Shown here piece by piece: positions 30,616 through 41,413 of a stretch of DNA of 64,000 bases. Both the position numbers and the translations under genes were made by a program. Below the pieces are notes generated by a model, which was not told the origin of the DNA, searched no databases, and saw only the letters and a program-made list of their open reading frames with translations. Numbering within the stretch: position 1 is the first letter of the stretch; each line of letters starts with the position of its first letter. The DNA is from Sphingorhabdus lutea (GTDB lineage: Bacteria > Pseudomonadota > Alphaproteobacteria > Sphingomonadales > Sphingomonadaceae): NCBI RefSeq assembly GCF_001889025.1, contig NZ_CP018154.1, forward strand, positions 1,788,501-1,852,500, written 5' to 3'.

Positions 30616-32685
30616 CTACCATATTTTGACGCGGGCCTCCGGCTCAAGATATAGTTTTTCACTCTTTTCCGGTTTGAACGCATCGTAAAATTTGTCAAGA
30701 TTCCTTACAACCCATGCGCGTTGAATGGAAGGGCTGTGTGAGTCAGTCAATAATCTTTGCGACAAATTTGCCTCACGATAATTGCGGCGCCATACCTGTG
30801 CCCAACCAAGGAAGAAGCGTTGATCTCCGGTGAAACCGTCAATTACTGGCGCTTCTTTGCCATTTAAGGACGCGCGATAAGCATCATATGCAATGGTCAA
30901 GCCGGCCAAATCGCCAATATTTTCACCAAGGGTGAATTCGCCTTTTACAAATTCGCCCGGCAATGCTTCATATTTATCATATTGTGCGATTAAATTTTTG
31001 CCCGCTGCTTCAAAAGCAGCAACATCTTCGGGCGTCCACCAATCGGATAATTTACCAGTTTCGTCATATTTTGACCCTTGATCATCAAAATGATGGCTTA
31101 TTTCATGGCCAATAACCGCGCCAATGCCCCCATAATTTATTGCCGGATCCGCATTTGGATCAAAAAATGGTGGCTGTAAAATTGCTGCAGGGAACACAAT
31201 TTCATTCATACCAAAATTGGCATAAGCATTCACGGTTTGCGGCAACATGCCCCATTCATGACGGCGGATGGGCGTGCCCAATTTGCTGATATTATCATCA
31301 AAATTAAATTTCATAATCCGCAATTGGTTACCGAACAAATCATCGGATTTAATTTCTAATGCGCTATAATCTTTCCATTTATCGGGATAGCCGATTTTCG
31401 TGGTAAAATTATCTAATTTCTTCTTTGCTTTTGTCTTGGTTTCGCTTTGCATCCAGCTAAGCCCATCAATACGGCGACCCATGGCAGCAAGCACATTTTT
31501 AACCAAGACATCCATTGATGCCTTGGTCGCGGGCGGGAAATATTTTGCCACATATAATTGGCCAAGTTCTTCACCCAATGCATTTTCAGCAAAACTTACC
31601 GCGCGTTTCCACCTTTCTTCTCTTTTTGGTGTTCCAGATAGGGCCGTGCCATAAAAGGCAAAATTATTGTCGGCAACAGCATCGGGCAATACGCCGCCAT
31701 AAGTTTGCAGCAAAGACACAATCAATTGATCCTTGCGAACTTCAATATTGGTTGATGACATAATTTGCGCAATCGCGGCAATTGCGCTGGGCTGTGCCAC
31801 AATGACATGGTCAATTTTAGGGCTGATGCCCATTAAAATTTTCTTCATATCCATGCCAGGGGTGGCGTCATTTAATTCATCAACGCTCATTTTATTATAT
31901 GTTTTGGTGGAATCAGATGAATCTTCGCGTGTCCAATGTTTTTCCGCAATTTTCTTTTCCATTTCGAAAATGGCTGCCGCTCTTTCGGCTGCATTTTCTT
32001 GCCCCGCCAATTCCAATGTTTTGGTCAGATACTCCAAATAAGATGTGCGAATTTTGGATAATTTTTCATTTTCAACCAAATACATATCACGATCGGGCAG
32101 TCCTGTTCCTGCCTGATATATATTAAAAATATAGGTTTCAGGATCTTTATCATCTTGCCCCACATATCCAAAAAATGGCTGGGCAATGCCATAGGCAGCA
32201 TTTTTAATCATAAATGCTTCATAACCCTTATCATCAGAAATATTTGAAATTTCATCGATAATCGGCGCAATCGGGGCCATGCCCTTTGCCTCTACGGTTT
32301 CGCTGTCCAAATAGCTGGCATATGCTGCGCCAACCTTGCTATCGCCGCCTTCTAATTCTGCGTTTAATATTTCACGAACACGTTTTTTGGACAAATCATC
32401 CAATGCGGTGAACATGCCATAATTGGCCTTATCATCGGGAATCACGGTTTCCTTGGCCCATTTTCCATTGGCATATTCGTAAAAATCATCACCGGGGCGA
32501 ACTTCGCTATTCATGCCATCAACATCGAAACCGAAATTGCCTAATTGCGGCTTGGCTTCCTTAGTTTCTGTGTTTTGTTCTGTGTGCTTTGCCGCACCAT
32601 GATGGTCCAACGCCATGGCAGGCGCGGTTAACATCAACGCGGCAGCCGCGCTACCCAATGATAAATTGAAACGAATATTTTTCAT
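30616..32685 (-). CDS. Secreted M13 (neprilysin-like) metallopeptidase
   Basis: A 689-residue exported zinc endopeptidase. A signal peptide covers about 1-25 (NLSLGSAAAALMLTAPAMA). The start of the mature part, FDVDGMNSEVRPGDDFYEYANGKW, is the M13 N-terminal signature. The zinc site HExxH is in IGHEISHHFDDQG, the downstream Glu in GENIGDLAGL, and NAYANFGMNEIVFPAAILQP precedes it. The C-terminal VRNLDKFYDAF ending is typical. AGGGG is 8 bases before the ATG. These enzymes cleave small peptides in the periplasm or outside; the substrate is unknown. Confidence 0.94.
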   Translation of the reverse strand: MKNIRFNLSLGSAAAALMLTAPAMALDHHGAAKHTEQNTETKEAKPQLGNFGFDVDGMNSEVRPGDDFYEYANGKWAKETVIPDDKANYGMFTALDDLSKKRVREILNAELEGGDSKVGAAYASYLDSETVEAKGMAPIAPIIDEISNISDDKGYEAFMIKNAAYGIAQPFFGYVGQDDKDPETYIFNIYQAGTGLPDRDMYLVENEKLSKIRTSYLEYLTKTLELAGQENAAERAAAIFEMEKKIAEKHWTREDSSDSTKTYNKMSVDELNDATPGMDMKKILMGISPKIDHVIVAQPSAIAAIAQIMSSTNIEVRKDQLIVSLLQTYGGVLPDAVADNNFAFYGTALSGTPKREERWKRAVSFAENALGEELGQLYVAKYFPPATKASMDVLVKNVLAAMGRRIDGLSWMQSETKTKAKKKLDNFTTKIGYPDKWKDYSALEIKSDDLFGNQLRIMKFNFDDNISKLGTPIRRHEWGMLPQTVNAYANFGMNEIVFPAAILQPPFFDPNADPAINYGGIGAVIGHEISHHFDDQGSKYDETGKLSDWWTPEDVAAFEAAGKNLIAQYDKYEALPGEFVKGEFTLGENIGDLAGLTIAYDAYRASLNGKEAPVIDGFTGDQRFFLGWAQVWRRNYREANLSQRLLTDSHSPSIQRAWVVRNLDKFYDAFKPEKSEKLYLEPEARVKIW

Positions 32686-32756
32686 AATAATCCCCTAAAT
32701 ATAATTTCCTATGAAACCATTTAACGATATTATTATGGGAAAAGAAGCCTCATCGA

Positions 32757-33314
32757 TTAGCCGTCGATTTTCATCGACCGACGACGACGTTTTGACATTA
32801 TCCAGCGGCCCCAAAGCCAGCTGGAAACCAAATAACCAATAGCGCCGCATAAAACCGCAATGGTGAATAACCCAATTAAAACAGGCGGACCAGCTTCATA
32901 TAAAAACCATTGCCACCAATCATGCAGGCTCATTTCCGCAAACCCATCACCAATATTTTGCGAAACCATCCGGTCGCTGCCCAACAATTTTAAACCCAAA
33001 ATATAGGATGCGTATATAAGAGGCGGCGTGGTCAGCGGTGTATTGAGAAAGGTTGCCACCACGGCCACAGGTATATTGGCGCGAAATACCGGACATAATA
33101 ATACAGCGACAAAAATTTGAAATCCGGGGACCAGCACGATAATCGCAGTTACAAAACCCAATGCCACACCAGCGGGAACAGAACGCCTTGTAAAACGCCA
33201 AAGCTCGCTCATCATCAAACGATGGGCAAATGGCCGAAGCATAGGATTTTGCAGCAGTATTTCTCTGCTAGGTAGCTTTCGCTTAATCCATTTCATGATG
33301 CCATTTTCAGCCAT
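32757..33314 (-). CDS. DUF2062 membrane protein
   Basis: A 185-residue inner membrane protein with three hydrophobic segments ([58 protein letters not shown]) and the DUF2062 motif pattern ([21 protein letters not shown]). Function is unknown. It overlaps the smpB end by 8 bases (ATG at 33312-33314). A second ATG at 33296 would give a protein six residues shorter and remove the overlap. The dapA-smpB-DUF2062 order is familiar from sphingomonads. Confidence 0.86.
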   Translation of the reverse strand: MAENGIMKWIKRKLPSREILLQNPMLRPFAHRLMMSELWRFTRRSVPAGVALGFVTAIIVLVPGFQIFVAVLLCPVFRANIPVAVVATFLNTPLTTPPLIYASYILGLKLLGSDRMVSQNIGDGFAEMSLHDWWQWFLYEAGPPVLIGLFTIAVLCGAIGYLVSSWLWGRWIMSKRRRRSMKIDG

Positions 33315-33789
33315 GCTGTTTTAACAATCTGCCCTGCTCTCTTTTCCAATCGCGCGCTTTTTCTGTTGCGCGTTTATCGGGTGCTTTTTTACCCTTGGCC
33401 AGCGCCAGTTCGACTTTTGCCCGCCCCTTGCCATTAAAATAAATCGACAATGGCACCAATGTCATACCTAAACGGGCAACTGCACCATGAAGTTTATTTA
33501 TTTCACGGCGGTTTAATAATAATTTACGCGGTCTTTTAGGTTCATGATTATGTCGGTTGCCATGGCTAAATTCGGGAATATTGGCGTTAATAAGCCATAT
33601 TTCTTCGTCCTTTACCTCGGCATAGCTTTCAGCAATTGATCCTTCCCCAAATCGCAGCGCCTTCACTTCTGTTCCGGTAAGGGCAATGCCCGCCTCAAAT
33701 TTATCTTCAATATGATAATCATAACGGGCGCGGCGGTTTTCCGCCACGGTCTTTACCTTTTGAAATGCTTCGGGACGTGGTCTTGCCAT
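33307..33789 (-). CDS. smpB: SsrA-binding protein SmpB
   Basis: A 160-residue tmRNA-binding protein needed for trans-translation, which frees stalled ribosomes and tags the unfinished peptide. Signature segments are [40 protein letters not shown] and the basic C-terminal tail that folds in the decoding site ([17 protein letters not shown]). Its RNA partner, ssrA, is in this window at 62118-62468. The gene overlaps the dapA stop by one base and the DUF2062 start by 8. Confidence 0.96.
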   Translation of the reverse strand: MARPRPEAFQKVKTVAENRRARYDYHIEDKFEAGIALTGTEVKALRFGEGSIAESYAEVKDEEIWLINANIPEFSHGNRHNHEPKRPRKLLLNRREINKLHGAVARLGMTLVPLSIYFNGKGRAKVELALAKGKKAPDKRATEKARDWKREQGRLLKQHG

Positions 33790-34670
33790 TATAAAAGCCC
33801 CGCATGCTCCAATGCATGATCCACCGCTTTGCGCGCTTTATCATTACAAGGGACAAGCGGCAGGCGCACCTCATCACTTAACCAGCTATGCACCCGGCTT
33901 AAAGCATATTTTACCGGACCCGGGCTTGCATCTTCGAACATGGCATAATGCAGCGGATATAAAAGATCGTTTAAAGAACGCGCTTTTTCAATATCATTTT
34001 CCGCACATGCCCGCTGAAAATCGGCGCATAATTTGGGCGCAACATTTGCCGTTACCGAAATACATCCAACCGCGCCCGCTGCATTTGCGGGCAATGCCAA
34101 TTCATCATCCCCCGATAATTGACAGAAATTTTTGCCAATTCCCATGCGGTGGTCGGTCACGCGGGATAAATCGCCGCTGGCATCCTTTATCGCGATAATT
34201 TTTTCTGGATATTTTTTTGCCAATTCGCACACCGTTTCCGGCTCTATATCGGTAACAGTTCGGCCCGGCACATTATATAGCACAATAGGAAGGTCGCAAT
34301 TTTCCGCCAAATAGCTGAAATGCGCGATTAAGCCTGCTTGCCCTGGGCGATTATAATAGGGCGCAACACATAATGCCGCCGTTGCACCGCATTTTTTCGA
34401 AAAATTCATATGCAATAAAGCATTCATCGTGTCATTTGACCCACAACCTGCTATAACGGGCACTCGGCCAGCTGCCTGTTCCACGCAAACTTCAATCACG
34501 CGATGATGTTCTGCATTTGAAAGGGTTGACGCCTCCCCTGTTGTCCCGCAAGGGACAAGTGCGCTGGAACCTTGTTCAATTTGCCAATCGACCAATTGCC
34601 GAAAAGCAGCTTCATCAAACGTTCCATCGCAAAAAGGAGTCACAAGAGCCGGAATTGAGCCGGAGAACAT
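33789..34670 (-). CDS. dapA: 4-hydroxy-tetrahydrodipicolinate synthase
   Basis: A 293-residue TIM-barrel aldolase that condenses pyruvate with aspartate semialdehyde, the first committed step to lysine and diaminopimelate for peptidoglycan. The Schiff-base lysine is Lys162 ([12 protein letters not shown]). Tyr132 is in LYNVPGRT, and Thr43/Thr44 are in [10 protein letters not shown]. Length and motifs match DapA rather than N-acetylneuraminate lyase. It leads the dapA-smpB-DUF2062 run and diverges from the lytic transglycosylase gene across 88 bases. Confidence 0.95.
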   Translation of the reverse strand: MFSGSIPALVTPFCDGTFDEAAFRQLVDWQIEQGSSALVPCGTTGEASTLSNAEHHRVIEVCVEQAAGRVPVIAGCGSNDTMNALLHMNFSKKCGATAALCVAPYYNRPGQAGLIAHFSYLAENCDLPIVLYNVPGRTVTDIEPETVCELAKKYPEKIIAIKDASGDLSRVTDHRMGIGKNFCQLSGDDELALPANAAGAVGCISVTANVAPKLCADFQRACAENDIEKARSLNDLLYPLHYAMFEDASPGPVKYALSRVHSWLSDEVRLPLVPCNDKARKAVDHALEHAGLL

Positions 34671-34758
34671 GGATTTTTTTCCTTAAATATATTTAATACC
34701 AAAATGATTTACCATAGGATGAAATCATTCATCTCCCGATAAGGAACATTTTACTAAT

Positions 34759-36792
34759 ATGACGACTATGTATTCAAAGATAGCCCTTGCTTCATTTATT
34801 TTGACCAGCACCGCATTACAAGCTGTAAATTCAGCTGGCGCGCAAACAACTTCCCAAGATGGCATTATTTTTGTCCCTGGAACGGGCGTGGCGGAACAAA
34901 ATCCAAATATAATCCCAAATAATATGATGGATATTAGCGAGGGGAATATTCCCGCCGCGTTAAATCGTTGGCGTGAGTTGAATCGGTCCGATAATTATAG
35001 CTTTAACGAATATGCCACATTTTTAATGACATATGAAAAATGGCCGAATGAATCAAAAATGCGCAGCACAGCTGAACAGGCATTGGATTTAAATAATTAT
35101 TCGCCAAGTCAGGCAATTGCCTTTTTCAATAAATTACCCCCGCAAACCAATGTGGGTAAGGCAAAATATGCGATTATCCTGCAATCTGGCACAAATAATG
35201 ACGCTGCCATTAAATATGCGAAACAGGCATGGCGCGGCGGCACATTGCCAGATGATATAGAGGCTGCTTTATTGGGCAAATTCGCCTCTCATTTGAACGA
35301 GACGGATCATGATGCGCGCATCGATAAGCTTATATGGGTAGGCGCGACAAGTGCGGCGACAAAAATGCTGCCCTATGCATCGGCGAAGAACCAACCCATT
35401 TTTGCCGCACGCATTGCCATTCGCACCAATTCAAGCGATGCCAGCACCCGTATGGAACAAGTCGGTGCAATCGCCATTACCGATGCGGGATATTTGGGGG
35501 AACGGGCACGTTATCTTCGCAATAATGGTTCGGGATGGGCCGCACGAGAATTGCTAGCCAATCGCCAAACATTGTCATCCACACCCGCCGATATTGAAAA
35601 TTGGTATGAAATTTTATTAACATTGGCGCGGGAGGCGGCAAATGATGGACAATATCAAACCGCCTATAACATCGCATCAAAGGTGGATGACGCCATCCCA
35701 ATGGGGGAAGAGGTTATCAATCAATCGCTTGGTGTGCGCGATGATTATACCAGCCTGACATGGCTGGCCGGAACAATAGCCCTAGAAAATCTAAACCGCC
35801 CTGCCGATGCAGTCAAAATGTTTGCAAATTATGGCAACGCCGCCAAGTCCCCACAAACAAGGACAAAGGGATTTTATTGGGCAGCAAAGGCGGCAAAAAC
35901 GGCCGGTGACAATGCAACGGCGAATCAATTTTTTGAACAGGCTGCCGCCTATCATGACCAATTTTATGGCCAATTATCATTGGAGGCATTGGGCCGTTCA
36001 GGTCCCAAAAATGGCTTAACACCTGCCCTGCCCCATTTGACGCAAAATGAAAACAGCCCATCAGTTTATTTGGCGGCACAAATTTCCGCGCGTAATGGCG
36101 GTTGGAAAGAACAAACATTATTTTTGCGGGCCATCGCCAATGGCGCGGATAATGAACAAGATTTTCTTGATGCCTTTTCGCTTTCCAAACAATTAAACCG
36201 CCCTGATTTGGCGGTCATGGCGGGACGTAATGCACGGGTTGAGGATTTTAGCAATTTTATCAACCTTGCCTTTCCCACCATTTCTGTGCCCTATGAACAT
36301 CAGGATAATTTCACCTTAATCCACGCCATTACACGCCAAGAAAGCCAATTTGATCGCGAGGCGATAAGCCATGCAGGTGCGCGCGGTTTAATGCAATTAA
36401 TGCCAGCAACGGCGCGGGAAACATCTGGCCGAATTGGCCTGTCCTATAATTTGGGCGGTTTAACAGGCGATACACATTATAATATACAGCTTGGCTCTAC
36501 CTATATTAAAAGCATGCTGCGCTATTATGGCGGCAGCTATCCCCTTGCCGTCGCGGCATATAATGCTGGGCCTGGCAATGTGAATAAATGGCTGCGGGCC
36601 AATGGCGACCCGCGTACCGGTCAAATTGATATTCTTACATGGATTGAGCGTATTCCCATTTACGAAACCAAAAATTATGTTCAACGCGTGTTGGAAAATG
36701 CAGTTATGTATGACGCATTAAATCCCGATAAAGCGGAAATTAAAGGACCAAATCCATTAAGTCGATATTTGGGAAAAAACACCCCTCGTTAA
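34759..36792 (+). CDS. Soluble lytic murein transglycosylase (Slt family)
   Basis: A 677-residue periplasmic enzyme that cleaves peptidoglycan between MurNAc and GlcNAc to form 1,6-anhydro ends. A signal peptide covers about 4-30 (IALASFILTSTALQAVNSAG). A long alpha-helical superhelical domain follows, up to about residue 500. The C-terminal SLT domain has the catalytic Glu528 in AITRQESQFDREA, then HAGARGLMQLMPATA and LAVAAYNAGPGNVNKWL, and ends in IPIYETKNYVQRVLEN. An ATG three codons later gives an equally good start (MYSKIAL). Confidence 0.93.
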   Translation: MTTMYSKIALASFILTSTALQAVNSAGAQTTSQDGIIFVPGTGVAEQNPNIIPNNMMDISEGNIPAALNRWRELNRSDNYSFNEYATFLMTYEKWPNESKMRSTAEQALDLNNYSPSQAIAFFNKLPPQTNVGKAKYAIILQSGTNNDAAIKYAKQAWRGGTLPDDIEAALLGKFASHLNETDHDARIDKLIWVGATSAATKMLPYASAKNQPIFAARIAIRTNSSDASTRMEQVGAIAITDAGYLGERARYLRNNGSGWAARELLANRQTLSSTPADIENWYEILLTLAREAANDGQYQTAYNIASKVDDAIPMGEEVINQSLGVRDDYTSLTWLAGTIALENLNRPADAVKMFANYGNAAKSPQTRTKGFYWAAKAAKTAGDNATANQFFEQAAAYHDQFYGQLSLEALGRSGPKNGLTPALPHLTQNENSPSVYLAAQISARNGGWKEQTLFLRAIANGADNEQDFLDAFSLSKQLNRPDLAVMAGRNARVEDFSNFINLAFPTISVPYEHQDNFTLIHAITRQESQFDREAISHAGARGLMQLMPATARETSGRIGLSYNLGGLTGDTHYNIQLGSTYIKSMLRYYGGSYPLAVAAYNAGPGNVNKWLRANGDPRTGQIDILTWIERIPIYETKNYVQRVLENAVMYDALNPDKAEIKGPNPLSRYLGKNTPR

Positions 36793-36805
36793 TTAAGTGA
36801 AGATA

Positions 36806-37285
36806 ATGGAAAAAACCAATCCAATAACCCCTGCGGGTTATGATGCCCTGCGCGCCGAATATGATCAATTATTCGGCGTGGAGCGGCCCAAAGTCGTCGA
36901 AACAGTCAGTTGGGCCGCCGGAAATGGTGACCGCAGCGAAAATGGTGACTATATTTATGGCAAACAACGACTGCGCCAAATTGACAGCCGACTGGGTTGG
37001 CTTTCCCGCAAGATAAAGGCGGCGCAGGTCATTACCCCTTCTAAGCAGCCAGATAAAGAACATGTTTATTTTGGCGCGACCGTCACTTTGGCGGATGAGG
37101 ATGATAATCAGCGCATTGTCACCTTGGTCGGTGATGAGGAGGCGGAGGCTGGAAAAGGTAGAATTGGGTGGTCATCGCCTATTGCCCGCGCATTGCGCCG
37201 CGCCGCAATAGGTGATTTGCGAACAGTGCGCCTACCCGCTGGTTCAAAAGAATGGGAAGTAATGGACATAAAATATTTGGACTAG
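36806..37285 (+). CDS. greB: Transcription elongation factor GreB
   Basis: A protein of about 159 residues of the GreA/GreB family, which rescues backtracked RNA polymerase by stimulating transcript cleavage. The N-terminal coiled coil (TPAGYDALRAEYDQLFGVER, AAGNGDRSENGDYIYGKQRL) has the acidic tip DRSENGDY, and the GreB form has the longer YIYGKQRLRQIDSRLGWL. The C-terminal FKBP-like domain follows (VYFGATVTLADED, GWSSPIARALRRAAIGD). ATG at 36806 is preferred over an in-frame GTG at 36797. It lies 13 bases after the transglycosylase stop. Confidence 0.93.
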   Translation: MEKTNPITPAGYDALRAEYDQLFGVERPKVVETVSWAAGNGDRSENGDYIYGKQRLRQIDSRLGWLSRKIKAAQVITPSKQPDKEHVYFGATVTLADEDDNQRIVTLVGDEEAEAGKGRIGWSSPIARALRRAAIGDLRTVRLPAGSKEWEVMDIKYLD

Positions 37286-37316
37286 TTTAAATATTTAGAA
37301 AAATAAGGTCCTTATA

Positions 37317-38090
37317 TTATTTTCCAAATGTTAACTTGGCCAATTCCGCAATTTCCGGCGATAATTCGGGAAAGTTTTTCGGCATATCTTTTTCCATCAT
37401 ATCCGCAATATAATTTAATATCGCTATGCGTGCTGCCTTTTGATTATTGCTATCAAATATTTTCCACGGCGCCCATCTTGTATCGGTTAAACGAAACATT
37501 TCTGCAATGGCGGCTTCATAATCCGTTCTTTTGGAACGATTACGAAAATCCTCTGCCGTTACCTTCCATCTTTTCGAAGGCGTTTCCAAACGTTCCTGCA
37601 ACACTATATCTTGTGTTTTTGCAGTGACGTGCAGAAAAATTTTGATGATATTTGTGCCAATATCACGTTGCTGCGCCTCAAATTCGTTAATTTCATCATA
37701 TCCGCGCCGCCATTCGGCTTCACTGGCAAATCCCTCCACACGCTCCACCAACACACGGCCATAATGCGAACGGTCAAGAACAGAAACTTCTTTTGCGCGG
37801 GGTAATTTATTCCAAAACCGCCACAGAAAATGCTTTTCCTTTTCTTCGGCCGTGGGCGCACCAATTGAATAAACCTCAAAATAACGCGGGTCCCAATTGG
37901 CCGTTAAACGGCGGATTGCGCCGCCCTTACCCGCAGCATCCCATCCTTCAACAATGATTAAAGTGCGACAATTATGCAAAATGTGCAGGGATTGCAATTC
38001 GCCAAGCCGTTTTTGAACAGCCTTTAATGACTTGGCATAATTGCCATCAAATGGCGAGCCAGCCTCAAAATTTGAAAGTGAAATGGTCAT
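37317..38090 (-). CDS. ppk2: Polyphosphate kinase 2 (PPK2) family protein
   Basis: A 257-residue single-domain PPK2. It transfers phosphate between polyphosphate and nucleotides. The Walker A-like motif GWDAAGKGGAIRRL, the ANWDPRYFEVYSIGAPTAEE segment and the lid motif LDRSHYGRVLVERVEGF (Walker B DRS) are clear. KRTDYEAAIAEMFRLTDT is also typical. Whether it acts on nucleoside mono- or diphosphates cannot be judged with confidence. A second polyphosphate locus (ppk1, ppx) lies 3 kb away. Its end converges with greB, and no clear terminator is seen between them. Confidence 0.92.
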   Translation of the reverse strand: MTISLSNFEAGSPFDGNYAKSLKAVQKRLGELQSLHILHNCRTLIIVEGWDAAGKGGAIRRLTANWDPRYFEVYSIGAPTAEEKEKHFLWRFWNKLPRAKEVSVLDRSHYGRVLVERVEGFASEAEWRRGYDEINEFEAQQRDIGTNIIKIFLHVTAKTQDIVLQERLETPSKRWKVTAEDFRNRSKRTDYEAAIAEMFRLTDTRWAPWKIFDSNNQKAARIAILNYIADMMEKDMPKNFPELSPEIAELAKLTFGK

Positions 38091-38173
38091 AATAAATAGG
38101 ATATACAGATTTTGTGCTGATTAAAGCGCAAAAATAATGCCGTCCCTTAATCGCACAAAATCCATATTTTAAT

Positions 38174-39958
38174 TTATGCCTTTTTTGGCGGCTCAATCAC
38201 CCGCAAATGCAATTCACGCATTTGTTTTGCCGTGGGCAGGTTGGGCGCACCCATCATCAAATCCTCTGCCTTTTGGTTCATCGGGAACACCACTACTTCG
38301 CGGATATTGGGTTCATCAGCCAATAACATCACAATACGGTCAACACCGGGCGCCGAGCCACCATGCGGTGGTGCGCCAAATTTGAACGCGTTAATCATGC
38401 CAGAGAAATTGGCGTCCACCTCTTCCTTACTATATCCGGCAATTTCAAATGCTTTATACATAATATCTGGGCGGTGGTTACGAATTGCCCCCGAAGAAAG
38501 CTCCACGCCATTACAAACAATATCATATTGCCATGCCAAAATGTCGAGCGGGTCCATATTTTCAAGCGCATCCATTTCGCCCTGCGGCATTGAAAATGGG
38601 TTGTGGCTGAAATCAATTTTCTTATTTTCCTCATCATATTCAAACATTGGGAAATCGACAATCCAGCAAAATTTAAAGCAATTTTGTTCGATAAGCTCCA
38701 ATTGCTCGCCAATTCGGGTTCGCGCAGCACCGGCCAATTTCGCGGCCTGGCCTTCTTTACCTGCGGCAAAGAAACAACCATCATCATCGCCAAGGCCAAG
38801 TTCGGCATAAAGCGCCTTCATACCCTCTTCGCCATGATTTTTAGCGATAGGCCCGCCAAACTCGCCGCCCTTGCGCGTGACATAGCCAAGGCCAGCATGA
38901 CCTTCCCCACGCGCCCAATCATTCATATCGTCAAAGAATTTACGGCTTTTTTCAACAGTATTTGGTGCGGGGATGGCGCGAACAACACCGCCGCCAGCAA
39001 CGATTTTGTCAAATAAGCCAAATCCTGATCCTTTAAAATGTTCGCTCACATCGGAAATTTCAATCGGGTTTCGCAAATCAGGCTTATCACTGCCATATTT
39101 CAACATCGCGGTTTTATAGGGGATACGCACAAATTCACCTGCTGGCGTCACGCTTTTGCCATTGGCAAATTCTTCGAAAACTCCGGCCAAAACAGGCTCA
39201 ATCGCGTTAAACACATCATCTTGGGTGACAAAACTCATTTCAAAGTCAAGCTGGTAAAACTCACCTGGGCTGCGGTCTGCGCGCGCATCTTCATCGCGAA
39301 AACAAGGTGCGATTTGGAAATAACGGTCAAATCCGGCCACCATCAATAATTGTTTAAACATTTGCGGTGCCTGCGGCAGGGCGTAAAATTTACCCGGATG
39401 CACACGGCTGGGGACAAGATAATCACGCGCCCCCTCTGGTGACGACGCGGTTAGAATCGGTGTTTGAATTTCAGTGAAATTTTGCTCCGTCATGCGGCGG
39501 CGCAAAGACGAAATAACCGATGAACGCAACATCATATTGGCGTGAACATTTTCACGGCGCAAATCAAGGAAACGGTAACGCAGACGGATATCTTCGGGAT
39601 ATTCCGCATCGCCAAATACCGGCATAGGCAATTCTTCGGCTGCTGACAAAATTTGTATTTCATCGACATAAACTTCAATCGCGCCTGTGGGCAGGCGATC
39701 ATTTTTCGCCTCTGCATCACGCGCAATCACACGGCCCGTAATACAGATAACAGATTCGCTGCGCAGGCTATCCATTTGGGCAAATGCCTTGCTGTCGCTG
39801 TCTGCCAAAATTTGCGTCACGCCATAATGGTCGCGTAAATCGATGAATAAAACGCCGCCATGGTCGCGTTTACGGTGGATCCAACCAGATAATTTTACTG
39901 TATCGCCAACATTTTCTTGGCGCAATTGGGAACAATTATGGGTGCGATATGCATGCAT
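38174..39958 (-). CDS. aspS: Aspartyl-tRNA synthetase
   Basis: A 594-residue bacterial-type AspRS that charges tRNA-Asp. The N-terminal OB anticodon domain ([20 protein letters not shown]) is followed by class II motif 1/2 ([40 protein letters not shown]), the bacterial GAD insert, and motif 3 ([19 protein letters not shown]). The start [14 protein letters not shown] at 39956-39958 fits the family; an upstream extension to 40033 adds 25 atypical residues. It may be non-discriminating, as in many alphaproteobacteria that use the Asp-tRNA-Asn route; this is not shown here. It diverges from rnd. Confidence 0.96.
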   Translation of the reverse strand: MHAYRTHNCSQLRQENVGDTVKLSGWIHRKRDHGGVLFIDLRDHYGVTQILADSDSKAFAQMDSLRSESVICITGRVIARDAEAKNDRLPTGAIEVYVDEIQILSAAEELPMPVFGDAEYPEDIRLRYRFLDLRRENVHANMMLRSSVISSLRRRMTEQNFTEIQTPILTASSPEGARDYLVPSRVHPGKFYALPQAPQMFKQLLMVAGFDRYFQIAPCFRDEDARADRSPGEFYQLDFEMSFVTQDDVFNAIEPVLAGVFEEFANGKSVTPAGEFVRIPYKTAMLKYGSDKPDLRNPIEISDVSEHFKGSGFGLFDKIVAGGGVVRAIPAPNTVEKSRKFFDDMNDWARGEGHAGLGYVTRKGGEFGGPIAKNHGEEGMKALYAELGLGDDDGCFFAAGKEGQAAKLAGAARTRIGEQLELIEQNCFKFCWIVDFPMFEYDEENKKIDFSHNPFSMPQGEMDALENMDPLDILAWQYDIVCNGVELSSGAIRNHRPDIMYKAFEIAGYSKEEVDANFSGMINAFKFGAPPHGGSAPGVDRIVMLLADEPNIREVVVFPMNQKAEDLMMGAPNLPTAKQMRELHLRVIEPPKKA

Positions 39959-40062
39959 GATGTGATTTTCCGTATAAATTTGTATCAAAAAAAACTTTCT
40001 ATGCGCTACACAGGGCATAGAATGTTTTGTCAAGTATGGAATGGCTGTTATGAGTGTGAATT

Positions 40063-41325
40063 ATGATGATTCATCCACTCGTCACTGATAGTGAACAACT
40101 CGCCGCGCTTTGTGCGCTATGGGAAAATGCTGAATTTCTGGCCATAGACACAGAGTTTATGCGTGAAAACACCTATTACCCCTTATTATGCCTGGTCCAA
40201 GTGTCCGATGGCAAAAATGTTGCCGCGATTGACCCCTTGGCCAAAAATATGGATTTAAAGCCGTTATTGGATCTGATTTGTGGCAATGAAAATATATTGA
40301 AATTATTTCATGCCGGTGGGCAGGATATCGAAATTTTCTATAATTTAACCGGCAAAACCCCGCATCCCATGTTTGATACGCAAATTGCCGCCATGGCATT
40401 GGGTCAGGGGGAGCAAATTGGTTATTCTAATTTGGTTAATTTATGGCTGGGCCATCAATTGGACAAAGGCGCAAGATTTACCGATTGGAGCCGCCGTCCA
40501 TTGGATAAAAGGCAAATTGACTATGCCATTGGCGATGTGACCCATTTGGCCGAATTATTCCCCAAAATGTTGGATAAACTTGTCGAAACAGGCCGCGGCG
40601 CATGGTTGGACAAGGAAATGGAGCGTATTGCCAATCCGGAAAATTACGCCAATGATCCCGAAACATCATGGCAGCGCATTAAAATTCAATCGCGCAATCC
40701 CGATGCCCTTGGTCGGTTAAAGGCTTTGGCAGCATGGCGAGAGCGCGAGGCGCAGCATAAGGATATTCCGCGCGGCCGAATTATGAAGGACGAAACATTA
40801 AGCGATATCGCCACCAATCCGCCCAAGGATCAACATTCCCTTGCCCGCGTTCGAGGGCTTTCGGGCGCATGGTCCAATAATGATATTGGCAAAAGGTTGA
40901 TGGGAGTCATTACCAATGCAAAACCCATGCCCAAGGATGAAATCCCATCAAAGAAAAGAGGCGTAACATTGGGCCGCAATGGCAGCCATGTCGCCGATTT
41001 ATTAAAATTATTATTAAAAATTCGTTCCAATGAAATGGATGTTGCACCCCGTTTAATCAGCAAGGCCGATGAGCTGGAAAAATTGGCCGCCGGTGTTCGC
41101 AAGGATTTGGACCTATTAGAGGGGTGGCGTTATGATATTTTTGGTCATGAGGCACTCGACCTTGTCGAGGGGCGCATCGGCTTTACCGTGAATAATGGAA
41201 AAATTTCCACTTTTAAAACAGGCGGAGAGGACGAAAACAAACCAGCAGATGCTATTTTAGATATGGCCGCGCAAAATGATGATAATCGGGATAATCCCGC
41301 ACCAGAAAAAGATACGCAAATATAG
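40063..41325 (+). CDS. rnd: Ribonuclease D
   Basis: A 420-residue 3'-5' exoribonuclease involved in tRNA 3' maturation. The DEDD nuclease domain (about 1-175) shows EFLAIDTEFMRENTYYPLL (Exo I), LFHAGGQDIEIFYNLTG (Exo II) and YAIGDVTHLAELFPKM (Exo III). An HRDC domain follows (LAAWREREAQHKDIPRGRIM). The C-terminal 40 residues are acidic and poorly conserved. The start could equally be the second of two adjacent ATGs (40066). It diverges from aspS and converges with ppx. Confidence 0.94.
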   Translation: MMIHPLVTDSEQLAALCALWENAEFLAIDTEFMRENTYYPLLCLVQVSDGKNVAAIDPLAKNMDLKPLLDLICGNENILKLFHAGGQDIEIFYNLTGKTPHPMFDTQIAAMALGQGEQIGYSNLVNLWLGHQLDKGARFTDWSRRPLDKRQIDYAIGDVTHLAELFPKMLDKLVETGRGAWLDKEMERIANPENYANDPETSWQRIKIQSRNPDALGRLKALAAWREREAQHKDIPRGRIMKDETLSDIATNPPKDQHSLARVRGLSGAWSNNDIGKRLMGVITNAKPMPKDEIPSKKRGVTLGRNGSHVADLLKLLLKIRSNEMDVAPRLISKADELEKLAAGVRKDLDLLEGWRYDIFGHEALDLVEGRIGFTVNNGKISTFKTGGEDENKPADAILDMAAQNDDNRDNPAPEKDTQI

Positions 41326-41382
41326 GTGGGATTAAAGATAGATATATGAGTTAAGGTTTTGAAACGCATTTTTGTATGCCTC

Positions 41383-41413
41383 CTATCCCTTAAATAAAAA
41401 CTATCCCTTAAAT
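41383..41413. repeat. 18-base tandem duplication at the ppx 3' end
   Basis: The 13-base string CTATCCCTTAAAT occurs at 41383-41395 and again at 41401-41413. The second copy contains the ppx stop codon and its last codons. The first copy lies just beyond the stop, which suggests a local duplication of the gene end. Confidence 0.75.
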
